DNA of 64,000 bases, from NCBI GenBank assembly GCA_963965975.1, contig OZ014425.1:2617501-2681500 (forward strand). The letters run 5' to 3'. The notes under the pieces are model-generated. The model saw nothing but the letters and a program-made list of their open reading frames with translations. It was not told the origin of the DNA and did no database searches. This stretch comes from Xestospongia bergquistia. Its lineage: Eukaryota; Porifera; Demospongiae; Haplosclerida; Petrosiidae. Both the position numbers and the translations under genes were made by a program. Below are positions 36,044-48,288 of this stretch, in pieces (within the stretch, counting starts at the first letter, position 1; each line of letters begins with the position of its first letter).

Positions 36044-38038
36044 ATTCTCTCAATAGTCTAAACCTTCTAAAGTCTCTAACTTAAAGACTTTAGAGCGTTA
36101 ATGCAAACTAACTTAATAAACTGTTAATAGCTGTTTATTTACTTAGTGCCATAAAGTCCTTTAGACTGAGCAGTTTACTTTATAAACTTCTTGCAATAGT
36201 CTAAACCTTCTAAAGTCGTTAACTTAAAGACTTTAGAGCGTTAAAGCAAACTAACTTACTAAACTGTTAATAGCTGTTTATTTAGTTAGTGCCATAAAGT
36301 CCTTTAGACTGAGCAGTTTACATTATAAACTTCTCTCAATAGTCTAAACCTTCTAAAGTCTTTAACTTAATGACTTTAGAGCGTTAATGCAAACTAACTT
36401 ACTAAACTGTTAATAGCTGTTTATTGAGTTAGTGCCATAAAGTCCTATAGACTGAGCAGTTTACTTTATAAAAACCTCTCAATAGTCTAAACCTTCTAAA
36501 GTCTATAACTTAACGACTTTAGAGCGTTAATACAAAAAAACTTACTAAACTGTTAATCGCTGTTTATTTGGTTAGTGCCATAAAGTCCTGTAGACTGAGC
36601 AGTTTCTTTTATAAACTTCTCTCAATAGTCTAAACCTTCTAAAGTCTCTAACTTAAAGACTTTAGAGCGTTAATGCAAACTAACTTACTAAACTGTTAAT
36701 AGCTGTTTATTTACTTAGTGCCATAAAGTCCTTTAGACTGAGCAGTTTACTTTATAAACTTCTCTCAATAGTCTAAACCTTCTAAAGTCTTTAACTTTTA
36801 GAGCGTTAATGCAAACTAACTTACTAAACTGTTAATAGCTGTTTATTTAGTTAGTGCCATAAAGTCCTATAGACTGACCAGTTTACTTTATAAACTTCTC
36901 TCAATAATCTAAACCTTCTAAAGTGTCTAACATAAAGACTTTAGAGCGTTAATCCTAACTAACTTACTAAACTGTTAGTAGCTGTTTATTTAGTTAGTGC
37001 CATAAAGACCTTTAGACTGAGCAGTTTACTTTATAAAGTTCTCTCAATAGTCTAAACCTTCTAAAGTCTTTAACATAAAGACTTTAGAGCGTTAATGCAA
37101 ACTAACTTACTGAACTGTTAATAGCTGTTAATATAGTTAGTGCCATAAAGTCCTATAGACTGAGCAGTTTACATTATAACCTTCTCTCAATAGTATAAAC
37201 CTTTTAAAGTCTTTAACTTAAAGACTTTGGAGCGTTAATGCAAACTAACTTACTAAACTGTTAATAGCTGTTTATTTAGTTACTGCCATAAAGTCCTATA
37301 GACTGAGCAGTTTACTTTATAAAAATCTCTCAATAGTCTAAACCTTCTGAAGTCTATAACTTAAAGACTTTAGAGCGTTAATACAAACAATCTTACTAAA
37401 CTGTTAATAGCTGTTTATTTAGTCAGTGCCATAAAGTCCTGTAGACTGAGCAGTTTATTTTATAAAATTCTCTCAATAGTCTAAACATTCTAAAGTCTCT
37501 AACTTAAAGACTTTAGAGCGTTAATGCAAAGTAACTTAATAAACTGTTAATAGCTGTTTATTTACTTAGTGCCATAAAGTCCTTTAGACTGAGCAGTTTA
37601 CTTTATAAACTTCTATCAATAGTCTAAACCTTCTAAAGTCGTTAACATAAAGACTTTAGAGCGTTAAAGCAAACTAACTTACTAAACTGTTAATAGCTGT
37701 TTATTTAGTTAGTGCCATAAAGTCCTTTAGACTGAGCAGTTTACATTATAAAATTCTCTCAACAGTCTAAACCTTCTAAAGTCTTTAACTTAAAGACTTT
37801 AGAGCGTTAATGCAAACTAACTTACTAAACTGTTAATAGCTGTTTATTTAGTTAGTGCCATAAAGTCCTATAGACTGAGCAGTTTACTTTATAAAAATCT
37901 CTCAATAGTCTAAACCTTCTAAAGTCTATAACTTAACGACTTTAGAGCGTTAATACAAAAAAACTTACTAAACTGTTAATCGCTGTTTATTTGGTTAGTG
38001 CCATAAAGTCGTGTAGATTGAGCAGTTTCTTTTATAAA
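36044..38038 (+). repeat. 2138-bp higher-order repeat, copy 2 (14 monomers)
   Basis: Repeats 33906 onward, apparently without differences, then runs on past the lone X (37896) into a Y (38039) and Z (38182), so here the X-Y-Z module is complete where copy 1 was cut. Confidence 0.92.
36473..36894 (+). repeat. X-Y-Z three-monomer module
   Basis: X 36473, Y 36616, Z 36759-36894; the copy of 34335-34756 carried by the 2138-bp duplication. Confidence 0.88.
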
Positions 38039-39027
38039 CGTCTCTGAATAGTCTAAACCTTCTAAAGTCTCTAACTTAAAGACTTTAGAGCGTTAATGCG
38101 AACTAACTTACTAAACTGTTAATAGCTGTTTATTTACTTAGTGCCATAAAGTCCTTTAGACTGAGCAGTTTACTTTATAAACTTCTCTCAATAGTCTAAA
38201 CCTTCTAAAGTTTTTAACTTTTAGAGCGTTAATGCAAACTAACTTACTAAACTGTTAATAGCTGTTTATTAACTTAGTGCCACAAAGTCCTTTAGACTGA
38301 GCTGTTTACTTTACAAAGTTTTCTCAATAGTCTCAACCTTTAAAGTCTTTAACTTAAAGACTTTAGAGCGTTAATGCAAACTAACTTACTAAACTGTTAA
38401 TAGCTGTTTATTTAGTTAGTGCCATAAAGTCCTTTAGACTGAGCAGTTTACTTTACAAAGTTCTCTCAATAGTCTAAACCTTCTAAACTCTTTAACTTAA
38501 AGACTTTAGAGGGTTAATGCAAACTAACTTACTAAACTGTTAATAGCTGTTTATTTAGTTAGTGCCATAAAGTCCTTTAGACTGAGCTTTTTACTTTATA
38601 AACTTCTCTCAATAGTCTAAACCTTCTAAAGTCTTTCACTTAAAGACTTTAGAGCGTTAATGCAAACTAACTTACTAAACTGTTAATAGCTGTTTATTAA
38701 TTAGTGCCATAAAGTCCTTTAGATGAGCAGTTTACTTTATAAAATTCTCTCAGTAGTCTAAACCTTCTAAAGTCTTACCTTAAAGACTTTAGAGCGTTAA
38801 TGCAAACTAACTTACTAAACTGTTAGTAGCTGTTTATTTAGTTAGTGCCATAAATTCTTTTAGACTGAGCAGTTTATTTTATAAACTTCTCTTAATAGTC
38901 TAAACCTCTAAAGAGTCTAACATAAAGACTTTAGAGCGTTAATGCTAACTAACTTACTAAACTGTTAATAGCTGTTTATTTAGTTAGTGCCATAAAGACC
39001 TTTAGACTGAGCGGTTTACTTTATAAA
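36759..39027 (+). repeat. 2269-bp higher-order repeat, copy 1 (16 monomers)
   Basis: Sixteen units from the Z monomer at 36759. Beyond the part shared with the 2138-bp repeat it includes CGTCTCTGAATAG (38039), a second Z (38182), GTTTTCTCAATAGTCTCAAC (38318), GAGGGTTAATGC, GTTTATTAATTAG with TTTAGATGAGCAG (38603), GTCTTACC (38744) and AAGAGTCTAAC (38886). GTCAGTGCC recurs 2269 bp later. Confidence 0.92.
37896..38317 (+). repeat. X-Y-Z three-monomer module (variant)
   Basis: X 37896 (with GTCGTGTAGATTG), Y 38039 (CGTCTCTGAATAG) and Z 38182-38317 (136 bp). Confidence 0.86.
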
Positions 39028-41297
39028 GTTCTCTCAATAGTCTAAACCTTCTAAAGTCTTTAACTTTTAGAGCGTTAATGCAAACTAACTTACTAAACTG
39101 TTAATAGCTGTTTATTTAGTTAGTGCCATAAAGTCCTATAGACTGACCAGTTTACTTTATAAACTTCTCTCAATAATCTAAACCTTCTAAAGTGTCTAAC
39201 ATAAAGACTTTAGAGCGTTAATCCTAACTAACTTACTAAACTGTTAGTAGCTGTTTATTTAGTTAGTGCCATAAAGACCTTTAGACTGAGCAGTTTACTT
39301 TATAAAGTTCTCTCAATAGTCTAAACCTTCTAAAGTCTTTAACATAAAGACTTTAGAGCGTTAATGCAAACTAACTTACTGAACTGTTAATAGCTGTTAA
39401 TATAGTTAGTGCCATAAAGTCCTATAGACTGAGCAGTTTACATTATAACCTTCTCTCAATAGTATAAACCTTTTAAAGTCTTTAACTTAAAGACTTTGGA
39501 GCGTTAATGCAAACTAACTTACTAAACTGTTAATAGCTGTTTATTTAGTTACTGCCATAAAGTCCTATAGACTGAGCAGTTTACTTTATAAAAATCTCTC
39601 AATAGTCTAAACCTTCTGAAGTCTATAACTTAAAGACTTTAGAGCGTTAATACAAACAATCTTACTAAACTGTTAATAGCTGTTTATTTAGTCAGTGCCA
39701 TAAAGTCCTGTAGACTGAGCAGTTTATTTTATAAAATTCTCTCAATAGTCTAAACATTCTAAAGTCTCTAACTTAAAGACTTTAGAGCGTTAATGCAAAG
39801 TAACTTAATAAACTGTTAATAGCTGTTTATTTACTTAGTGCCATAAAGTCCTTTAGACTGAGCAGTTTACTTTATAAACTTCTATCAATAGTCTAAACCT
39901 TCTAAAGTCGTTAACATAAAGACTTTAGAGCGTTAAAGCAAACTAACTTACTAAACTGTTAATAGCTGTTTATTTAGTTAGTGCCATAAAGTCCTTTAGA
40001 CTGAGCAGTTTACATTATAAAATTCTCTCAACAGTCTAAACCTTCTAAAGTCTTTAACTTAAAGACTTTAGAGCGTTAATGCAAACTAACTTACTAAACT
40101 GTTAATAGCTGTTTATTTAGTTAGTGCCATAAAGTCCTATAGACTGAGCAGTTTACTTTATAAAAATCTCTCAATAGTCTAAACCTTCTAAAGTCTATAA
40201 CTTAACGACTTTAGAGCGTTAATACAAAAAAACTTACTAAACTGTTAATCGCTGTTTATTTGGTTAGTGCCATAAAGTCGTGTAGATTGAGCAGTTTCTT
40301 TTATAAACGTCTCTGAATAGTCTAAACCTTCTAGAGTCTCTAACTTAAAGACTTTAGAGCGTTAATGCGAACTAACTTACTAAACTGTTAATAGCTGTTT
40401 ATTTACTTAGTGCCATAAAGTCCTTTAGACTGAGCAGTTTACTTTATAAACTTCTCTCAATAGTCTAAACCTTCTAAAGTGTTTAACTTTTAGAGCGTTA
40501 ATGCAAACTAACTTACTAAACTGTTAATAGCTGTTTATTAACTTAGTGCCACAAAGTCCTTTAGACTGAGCTGTTTACTTTACAAAGTTTTCTCAATAGT
40601 CTCAACCTTTAAAGTCTTTAACTTAAAGACTTTAGAGCGTTAATGCAAACTAACTTACTAAACTGTTAATAGCTGTTTATTTAGTTAGTGCCATAAAGTC
40701 CTTTAGACTGAGCAGTTTACTTTACAAAGTTCTCTCAATAGTCTAAACCTTCTAAACTCTTTAACTTAAAGACTTTAGAGGGTTAATGCAAACTAACTTA
40801 CTAAACTGTTAATAGCTGTTTATTTAGTAAGTGCCATAAAGTCCTTTAGACTGAGCTTTTTACTTTATAAACTTCTCTCAATAGTCTAAACCTTCTAAAG
40901 TCTTTCACTTAAAGACTTTAGAGCGTTAATGCAAACTAACTTTCTAAACTGTTAATAGCTGTTTATTAATTAGTGCCATAAAGTCCTTTAGATGAGCAGT
41001 TTACTTTATAAAATTCTCTCAGTAGTCTAAACCTTCTAAAGTCTTACCTTAAAGACTTTAGAGCGTTAATGCAAACTAACTTACTAAACTGTTAGTAGCT
41101 GTTTATTTAGTTAGTGCCATAAATTCTTTTAGACTGAGCAGTTTATTTTATAAACTTCTCTTAATAGTCTAAACCTTCTAAAGAGTCTAACATAAAGACT
41201 TTATAGCGTTAATGCTAACTAACTTACTAAACTGTTAATAGCTGTTTATTTAGTTAGTGCCATAAAGACCTTTAGACTGAGCGGTTTACTTTATAAA
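39028..41297 (+). repeat. 2269-bp higher-order repeat, copy 2 (16 monomers, 2270 bp)
   Basis: Tandem copy of 36759-39027 with about six differences by eye, for example CTAGAGTC for CTAAAGTC (40308 unit), TTTAGTAAG for TTTAGTTAG, and one base more in AACCTTCTAAAGAG. The third copies of AATCCTAAC, ATTATAACCTTC and GTCAGTGCC (39691) lie here. Confidence 0.92.
40165..40586 (+). repeat. X-Y-Z three-monomer module (variant)
   Basis: X 40165, Y 40308, Z 40451-40586 (136 bp); the copy of 37896-38317. Confidence 0.86.
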
Positions 41298-41582
41298 GTT
41301 CTCTCAATAGTCTAAACCTTCTAAAGTCTTTAACTTAAAGACTTTAGAGCGTTAATGCAAACTAACTTACTAAACTGTTAATAGCTGTTTATTTAGTTAG
41401 TGCCATAAAGTCCTATAGACTGAGCCGTTCACATTATAAACTTCTCTCAATAGTCTAAACCTTCTAAAGTCTTACCTTAAAGACTTTAGAGCGTTAATGC
41501 AAACTAACTTACTAAACTGTTAATAGCTGCTTATTTAGTTAGTGCCATAAAGTCCTATAGACTGAGCAGTTTACTTTATAAA
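41298..41582 (+). repeat. Two monomers linking higher-order blocks
   Basis: Units 41298 and 41441. The end of the second (GCTGCTTATTTAG) already matches the end of Z at 42583, marking the left edge of the 1136-bp duplication near 41520. Confidence 0.7.
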
Positions 41583-42718
41583 ATTCTCTCAATAGTCTAA
41601 ACCATCTAAAGTCTTTAACTTAAAGACTTTAGAGCGTTAATGCAAACTAACTTACTAAACTGTTAATAGCTGTTTATTTATTTAGAGCCATAAAGTCCTT
41701 TAGACTGAGCAGTTTACTTTATAAACTTCTCTCAATAGTCTAACCTTCTAAAATCTTTAACTTAAAGACTTTAGAGCGTTAATGCAAACTAACTTACTAA
41801 ACTGTTAATAGCTGTTTATTTAGTTAGTGCCATAAAGTCCTTTAGACTGAGCAGTTTATTTTATAAACTTCTCTTAATAGTCTAAACCTTCTAAACTGTC
41901 TAACATAAAGACTTTAGAGCGTTAATGCAAACTAACTTACTAAACTGTTAATAGCTGTTTATTTAGTTAGTGCCATAAAGACCTTTAGACTGAGCAGTTT
42001 ACTTTATAAAGTTCTCTCAATAGTCTAAACCTTCTAATGTCTTTAACTTAAAGACTTTAGAGCGTTAATGCAAACTAACTCACTAAACTGTTAATAGCTG
42101 TTTATTTAGTTAGTGCCATAAAGTCCTATAGACTGAGCAGTTTACTTTATAAACTTCTCTCAATAGTCTAAACCTTCTAAAGTCTTTAACTTAAAGACTT
42201 TGGAGCGTTAATGCAAACTAACTTACTAAACTGTCAATAGCTGTTTATTTAGTTAGTGCCATAAAGTCCTTTAGACTGAGCAGTTTACTTTATAAAAATC
42301 TCTCAATAGTCTAAACTTTCTAAAGTCTATAACTTAACGACTTTAGAGCGTTAATACAAAAAAACTTACTATACTGTTAATAGCTGTCTATTTGGTTAGT
42401 GCCATAAAGTCCTGTAGACTGAGCAGTTTCTTTTATAAACTACTCTCAATAGTCTAAACCTTCTAAAGTCTCTAACTTAAAGACTTTAGAGCGTTAATGC
42501 AAACTAACTTACTAAACTGTTAATAGCTGTTTATTTACTTAGTGCCATAAAGTCCTTTAGCCTGAGCAGTTTACTTTATAAACTTCTCTCAATAGTCTAA
42601 ACCTTCTAAAGTCTTTAACTTTTAGAGCGTTAATGCAAACTAACTTACTAAACTGTTAATAGCTGCTTATTTAGTTAGTGCCATAAAGTCCTATAGACTG
42701 AGCAGTTTACTTTATAAA
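41583..42718 (+). repeat. 1136-bp higher-order repeat, copy 1 (8 monomers)
   Basis: Units 41583 (CCATCTAAAG), 41726 (TAAAATC), 41868 (AACTGTCTAAC), 42011, 42154, then X-Y-Z (42297, 42440, 42583). The first five recur in the same order from 42719. Confidence 0.88.
42297..42718 (+). repeat. X-Y-Z three-monomer module
   Basis: X 42297 (CTATAACTTAACGAC, TTTCTTTTATAAA), Y 42440, Z 42583-42718 (136 bp). This is the last copy in the window; no 7-bp-deleted Z of this type was found to its right. Confidence 0.86.
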
Positions 42719-43433
42719 ATTCTCTCAATAGTCTAAACCATCTAAAGTCTTTAACTTAAAGACTTTAGAGCGTTAATGCAAACTAACTTACTAAACTCTT
42801 AATAGCTGTTTATTTAGTTAGTGCCATAAAGTCCTTTAGACTGAGCAGTTTACTTTATAAACTTCTCTCAATAGTCTAAACCTTCTAAAATCTTTAACTT
42901 AAAGACTTTAGAGCGTTAATGCAAACTAACTTACTAAACTGTTAATAGCTGTTTATTTAGTTAGTGCCATAAAGTCCTTTAGACTGAGCAGTTTATTTTA
43001 TAAACTTCTCTTAATAGTCTAAACCTTCTAAACTGTCTAACATAAAGACTTTAGAGCGTTAATGCAAACTAACTTACTAAACTGTTAATAGCTGTTTATT
43101 TAGTTAGTGCCATAAAGACCTTTAGACTGAGCAGTTTACTTTATAAAGTTCTCTCAATAGTCTAAACCTTCTAAAGTCTTTAACTTAAAGACTTTAGAGC
43201 GTTAATGCAAACTAACTTACTAAACTGTTAATAGCTGTTTATTTTGTTAGTGCCATAAAGTCCTATAGACTGAGCAGTTTACTTTATAAACTTCTCTCAA
43301 TAGTCTAAACCTTCTAAAGTCTTTAACTTAAAGACTTTGGAGTGTTAATGCAAACTAACTTACTAAACTGTTAATAGCTGTTTATTTAGTTAGTGCCATA
43401 AAGTCCTTTAGACTGAGCAGTTTACTTTATAAA
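42719..43433 (+). repeat. 1136-bp higher-order repeat, partial copy 2 (5 monomers)
   Basis: Units 42719, 42862, 43005, 43148 and 43291 match 41583-42296 with about five to seven differences, then the phase is lost at 43434, where a CTATCAC unit replaces X. Confidence 0.86.
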
Positions 43434-45005
43434 AATCTCTCAATAGTCTAAACCTTCTAAAGTCTATCACTTAAAGACTTTAGAGCGTTAATACAAACAA
43501 TCTTACTAAACTGTTAATATCTGTTTATTTAGTTAGTGCCATAAAGTCCTGTAGACTGAGTACTTTATTTTATAAACTTCTCTCAATAGTCTAAACCTTC
43601 TAAAGTCTCTAACTTAAAGACTTTAGAGGTTAATGAAAACTAACTTACTAAACTGTTAATAGCTGTTTATTTACTTAGTGCCATAAAGTCCTTTAGACTG
43701 AGCAGTTTACTTTATAAACTTCTCTCAATAGTCTAAACCTTCTAAAGTCGTTAACTTAAAGACTTTAGAGCGTTAATGCAAACTAACTTACTAAACTGTT
43801 AATAGCTGTTTATTTAGTTTGTGCCATAAAGTCCTATAGACTGAGCAGTTTACTTTATAAAAATCTCTCAATAGTCTAAACCTTCTAAAGTCTTTTACTT
43901 AAAGACTTTAGAGCGTTAATGCAGACTAACTTACTAAACTGTTAATAGCTGTTTATTTAGTTAGAGCCATAAAGTCCTTTAGACTGAGCAGATTATTTTA
44001 TAAACATCTCTCAATAGTCTAAACCTTCTAAAGTCTTTAACTTAAAGACTTTAGAGCGTTAATGCAAACTAACTTACTAAACTGTTAATAGCTGCTTATT
44101 TATTTAGTGCCATAAAGTCCTATAGACTGAGCAGATTACTTTATAAAAATCTCTCAATAGTCTAAACCTTCTAAAGTCTTTTACTTAAAGACTTTAGAGC
44201 GTTAATGCAAACTAACTTACTAAACTGTTAATAGCTGTTTATTTAGTTAGTGCCATAAAGTCCTTTAGACTGAGCAGATTATTTTATAAACTTCTCTCAA
44301 TAGTCTAAACCTTCTAAAGTCTTTAACTTGAAGACTTTAGAGCGTTAATGCAAACTAACTTACTAAACTGTTAATAGCTGTTTGTTTAGTTAGTGCCATA
44401 AAGTCCTATAGATTGAGCAGTTTACTTTATAAAAATCTCTCAATAGTCTAAACCTTCTAAAGTCTATAACTTAAAGACTTCAGAGCGTTAATACAAACAA
44501 ACTTACTAAACTGTTAATAGCCGTTTATTTAGTGAGTGCCATAAGGTCCTGTAGACTGAGCAGTTTATTTTATAAACTTCTCTCAATAGTCTAAACCTTC
44601 TAAAGTCTCTAACTTAAAGACTTTAGAGCGTTAATGCAAACTAACTTACTAAACTGTTAATAGCTGTTTATTTACTTAGTGCCATAAAGTCCTTTAGACT
44701 GAGCAGTTTACTTTATAAAATTCTCTCAATAGTCTAAACCTTCTAAAGTCTTTAACTTAAAGACTTTAGAGCGTTAATGCAAACTAACTTACTAAACTGT
44801 TAATAGCTGTTTATTTAGTTAGTGCCATAAAGTCCTTTAGACTGAGCAGTTTATTTTATAAAATTCTCTCAATAATCTAAACCTTCTAAAGTCTTTAACT
44901 TAAAGGCTTTAGAGCGTTAATGCAAACTAACTTACTAAACTGTTAATAGCTGTTTATTTAGTTAGTGCCATAAAGTCCTTTAGACTGAGCAGTTTACTTT
45001 ATAAA
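43434..45005 (+). repeat. Monomers with a repeated CTATAAC / GTCTCTAAC order
   Basis: Eleven units. A CTATAAC-like unit followed by GTCTCTAAC appears at 43434-43718 and 44434-44719; a CTTTTAC unit with the GATTATTTTATAAAC end appears at 43862 and 44148. No foreign sequence. Confidence 0.68.
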
Positions 45006-46578
45006 CTTCTCTTAATAGTCTAAACCTTCTAAAGTCTTTAACTTAAAGACTTTAGAGCATTAATGCAAACTAACTTACTAAATTGTTAATAGCTGTTTAT
45101 TTAGTTAGTGCCATAAAGTCCTATAGACTGAGCAGTTTACTTTATAAAAATCAATCAATAGTCTAAACCTTCTAAAGTCTTTTACTTAAAGACTTTAGAG
45201 CGTTAATGCAAACTAACTTACTAAACTGTTAATATTTCTCTATTTATTTAGTGCCATAAAGTCCTTTAGACTGAACAGATTATTTTATAAACTTCTCTTA
45301 ATAGTCTAAACCTTCTAAAGTCTTTAACTTGAAGATTGTAGAGCGTTAATGCAAACTAATTTCCTAAACTGTTAATAGCTGTTTATTTAGTTAGTGCCAT
45401 AAAGTCCTATGGACAGAGCAGTTTACTTTATAAAAATCTCTCAATAGTCTAAACCTTCTAAAATCTATAACTTAAAGACTTTAGAGTGTTAATACAAACA
45501 ATCTTACTAAACTGTTAATAGCTGTTTATTTAGTTAGTGCCATAAAGTCCTGTAGACTGAGCAGTTTATTTTGTAAACTTCTCTCAATAGTCTAAACCTT
45601 CTAAAGTCTCTAACTTAAAGAGTTTAGAGCGTTAATGCAAACTAACTTACTAAACTGTTAATAGCTGTTTATTTACTTAGTGCCATAAAGTCCTTTAGAC
45701 TGAGCAGTTTACTTTATAAACTTCTCTCAATAGTCTAAACCTTCTAAAGTCGTTAACTTAAAGACTTTAGAGCGGTAATGCAAACTAACTTACTAAACTG
45801 TTAATAGCTGTTTATTTAGTTAGTGCCATAAAGTCCTATAGACTGAGCAGTTTACTTTATAAAATTCTCTCAATAGTCTAAACCTTCTAAAGTCTTTAAC
45901 TTAAAGGCATTAGAGGGTTAATGCCAAATAACTTTCTAAACTGTTAATAGCTGTTTATTTAGTTAGTGCCATAAAGTCCTTTAGACTGAGCAGTTTACTC
46001 TATAAACTTCTCTCAATAATCTAAACCTTCTAAAGTCTTTAACTTAAACACTTTAGAGCATTAATGCAAACTAACTTACTAAATTGTTAATAGCTGTTTA
46101 TTTAGTTAGTGCCATAAAGTCCTATAGACTGACCAGTTTACTTTATCAAAATCTCTCAATAGTCTAAACCTTCCAATGTCTTTTACTTAAAGACTTTAGA
46201 GAGTTAATGCAAACTAACTTACTAAACTGTTAATAGCTGTTAATTTAGATAGTGCCGTAAAGTCCTTTAGACTGAGCAGATTATTTTATAAAGTTCTCTC
46301 AATAGTCTAAGCCTTCTAAAGTCTTTAACTTGAAGACTTTAGGGATTTAATGCAAACTAACTTACTAAACTGTTAATAGCTGTTTATTTACTTAGTGCCA
46401 TAAAGTCCTTTAGACTGAGCTGTTTACTTTACAAAGTTCTCTCAATAGTCTAAACTTTCTAAAGTCTTAAACTTAAAGACTTTAGAGCGTTAATGCAAAC
46501 TAACTTACTAAACTGTTAATAGCTGTTTATTGAGTTAGTGCCATAAAGTCCTTTAGACTGAGCAGTTTACATTATAAA
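45006..46578 (+). repeat. Segment homologous to 50005-51290 and 49147-50004
   Basis: The unit order 45006 (CTTAATAG, GAGCATT, AATTGTTAATAG), 45149 (CTTTTAC, altered 86-91), 45292 (GAAGATTGTAG), 45435 (CTATAAC), 45578 (TTGTAAAC, GTCTCTAAC) and 45721 (CGTTAAC) is the same as at 49147-50004 and 50005-50862. Units 45864, 46007 and 46150 (TATCAAAATC) continue in phase with 50863, 51006 and 51149. The copies are clearly diverged. Confidence 0.78.
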
Positions 46579-48288
46579 CTTCTCTCAATAGTCTAAACCT
46601 TCTAAAGTCTTTAACTTAAAGACTTTAGAGCGTTAATGCAAACTAACTTACTAAACTGTTAATAGCTGTTTATTTAGTTAGTGCCATAAAGTCCTATAGA
46701 CTGAGCAGTTTACTTTATAAAAATCTCTCAACAGTCTAAACCTTCTAAAGTCTTTTACTTAAAGACTTTAGAGCGTTAATGCAAACTAACTTACTAAACT
46801 GTTAATAGCTGTTTATTTACTTAGTGCCATAAAGTCCTTTAGACTGAGCAGATTATTTTATAAACTTCTCTCAATAGTCTAAACCTTCTAAAGTCTTTAA
46901 CATGAAGACTTTAGAGCGTTAATGCAAACTAACTTACTAAACCGTTCATAGCTGTTTATTTACTTAGTGCCATAAAGTCCTTTAGACTGAGCAGTTTACT
47001 TTACAAAGTTCTCTCAATAGTCTAAACCATCTAATGTCTTTAACTTAAAGACTTTAGAGCGTTAATGCAAAGTAACTTACTAAACTGTTAATAGCTGTTT
47101 ATTTACTTAGTGCCATAAAGTCCTATAGACTGAGCAGTTTACTTTACACAAAGTTCTCTCAATAGTCTAAACCTTCTAAAGTCTTTAACTTAAAGACTTT
47201 AGAGCGTTAATGCAAACTAACTTACTAAACTGTTAATAGCTGTTTATTTACTTAGTGCCATAAAGTCCTTTAGACTGAGCAGTTTACTTTATAAACTTCT
47301 CTCAATAGTCTAAACCTTCTGAAGTCTTTAAGACTTTAGAGCGTTAATGCAAACTATCTTACTAAACTGTTAATAGCTGTTTATTTAGTTAGTGCCATAG
47401 TGTCCTTTAGACTGAGCAGTTTACTTTATAAAATTCTCTCAATAGTCTAAACCTTCTAAAGTCTTTAACTTAAAGACTTTAGAGCGTTAATGCAAACTAA
47501 CTTACTAAACTGTTAATAGCTGTTTATTTATTTAGTGCCATAAAGTCCTTTAGAGAGAGCAGTTTATTTTATAAACTTCTCTTAATAGTCTAAACCTTCT
47601 AAAGTGTCTAACATAAAGACTTTAGGTCGTTAATGCAAACTAACTTACTAAACTGTTAATAGCTGTTTATTTAGTTAGTGCCATAAAGACCTTTAGACTG
47701 AGCAGTTTACTATATAAAGTTCACTCAATAGTCTAAACCTTCTAAAGTCTTTAACTTAAAGACTTTAGAGGGTTAATGCAAACTAACTTACTAAACTGTT
47801 AATAGCTGTTTATTTAGTTAGTGCCGTAAAGTCCTATAGACTGAGCAGTTTACTTTATAAACTTCTCTCAATAGTCTAAACCTTCTAAAGTCTTTAACTT
47901 AAAGACATTGGAGCGTTAATGCAAACTAACTTACTAAACTGTTAATAGCTGTTTATTTAGATAGTGCCATAAAGTCCTACAGACTGAGCAGTTTACTTTA
48001 TAAAAATCTCTCAATAGTCTAAACCTTCTAAAGTCTATAACTTAAAGACTTTACAGCGTTAATACAAACAATCTTACTAAACTGTTAATAGCTGCTACTT
48101 AGTTTGTGCCATAAGTCCTGTAGACTGAGCAGTTTATTTTATAAACTTCTCTCAATAGTCTAAACCTTCGAAAGTCTCTAACTTAAAGACTTTAGAGCGT
48201 TAATGCAAACTAACTTACTAAACTGTTAATAGCTGTTTATTTACTTAGTGCCATAAAGTCCTTTAGACTGAGCAGTTTACTTTATAAA
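46579..48288 (+). repeat. Segment related to 4701-5412 and 29761-30476
   Basis: Units 46722 (CTTTTAC), 46865 (ATGAAGAC), 47008 (145 bp, ending TTTACACAAAG) and 47296 (CTTCTGAAG) repeat the order at 4701-5269 and 29761-30333. Ordinary units 47433-47861, a CTATAAC unit (48005, 141 bp) and a GTCTCTAAC unit (48146) follow. Confidence 0.75.
47296..47432 (+). repeat. 137-bp monomer, 6-bp deletion at palindrome centre
   Basis: GAAGTCTTTAAGACTTTAG replaces the full palindrome. Loss of six central bases leaves a shorter, still symmetric sequence. Its relatives at 5128 and 30192 are not deleted here. Confidence 0.9.
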
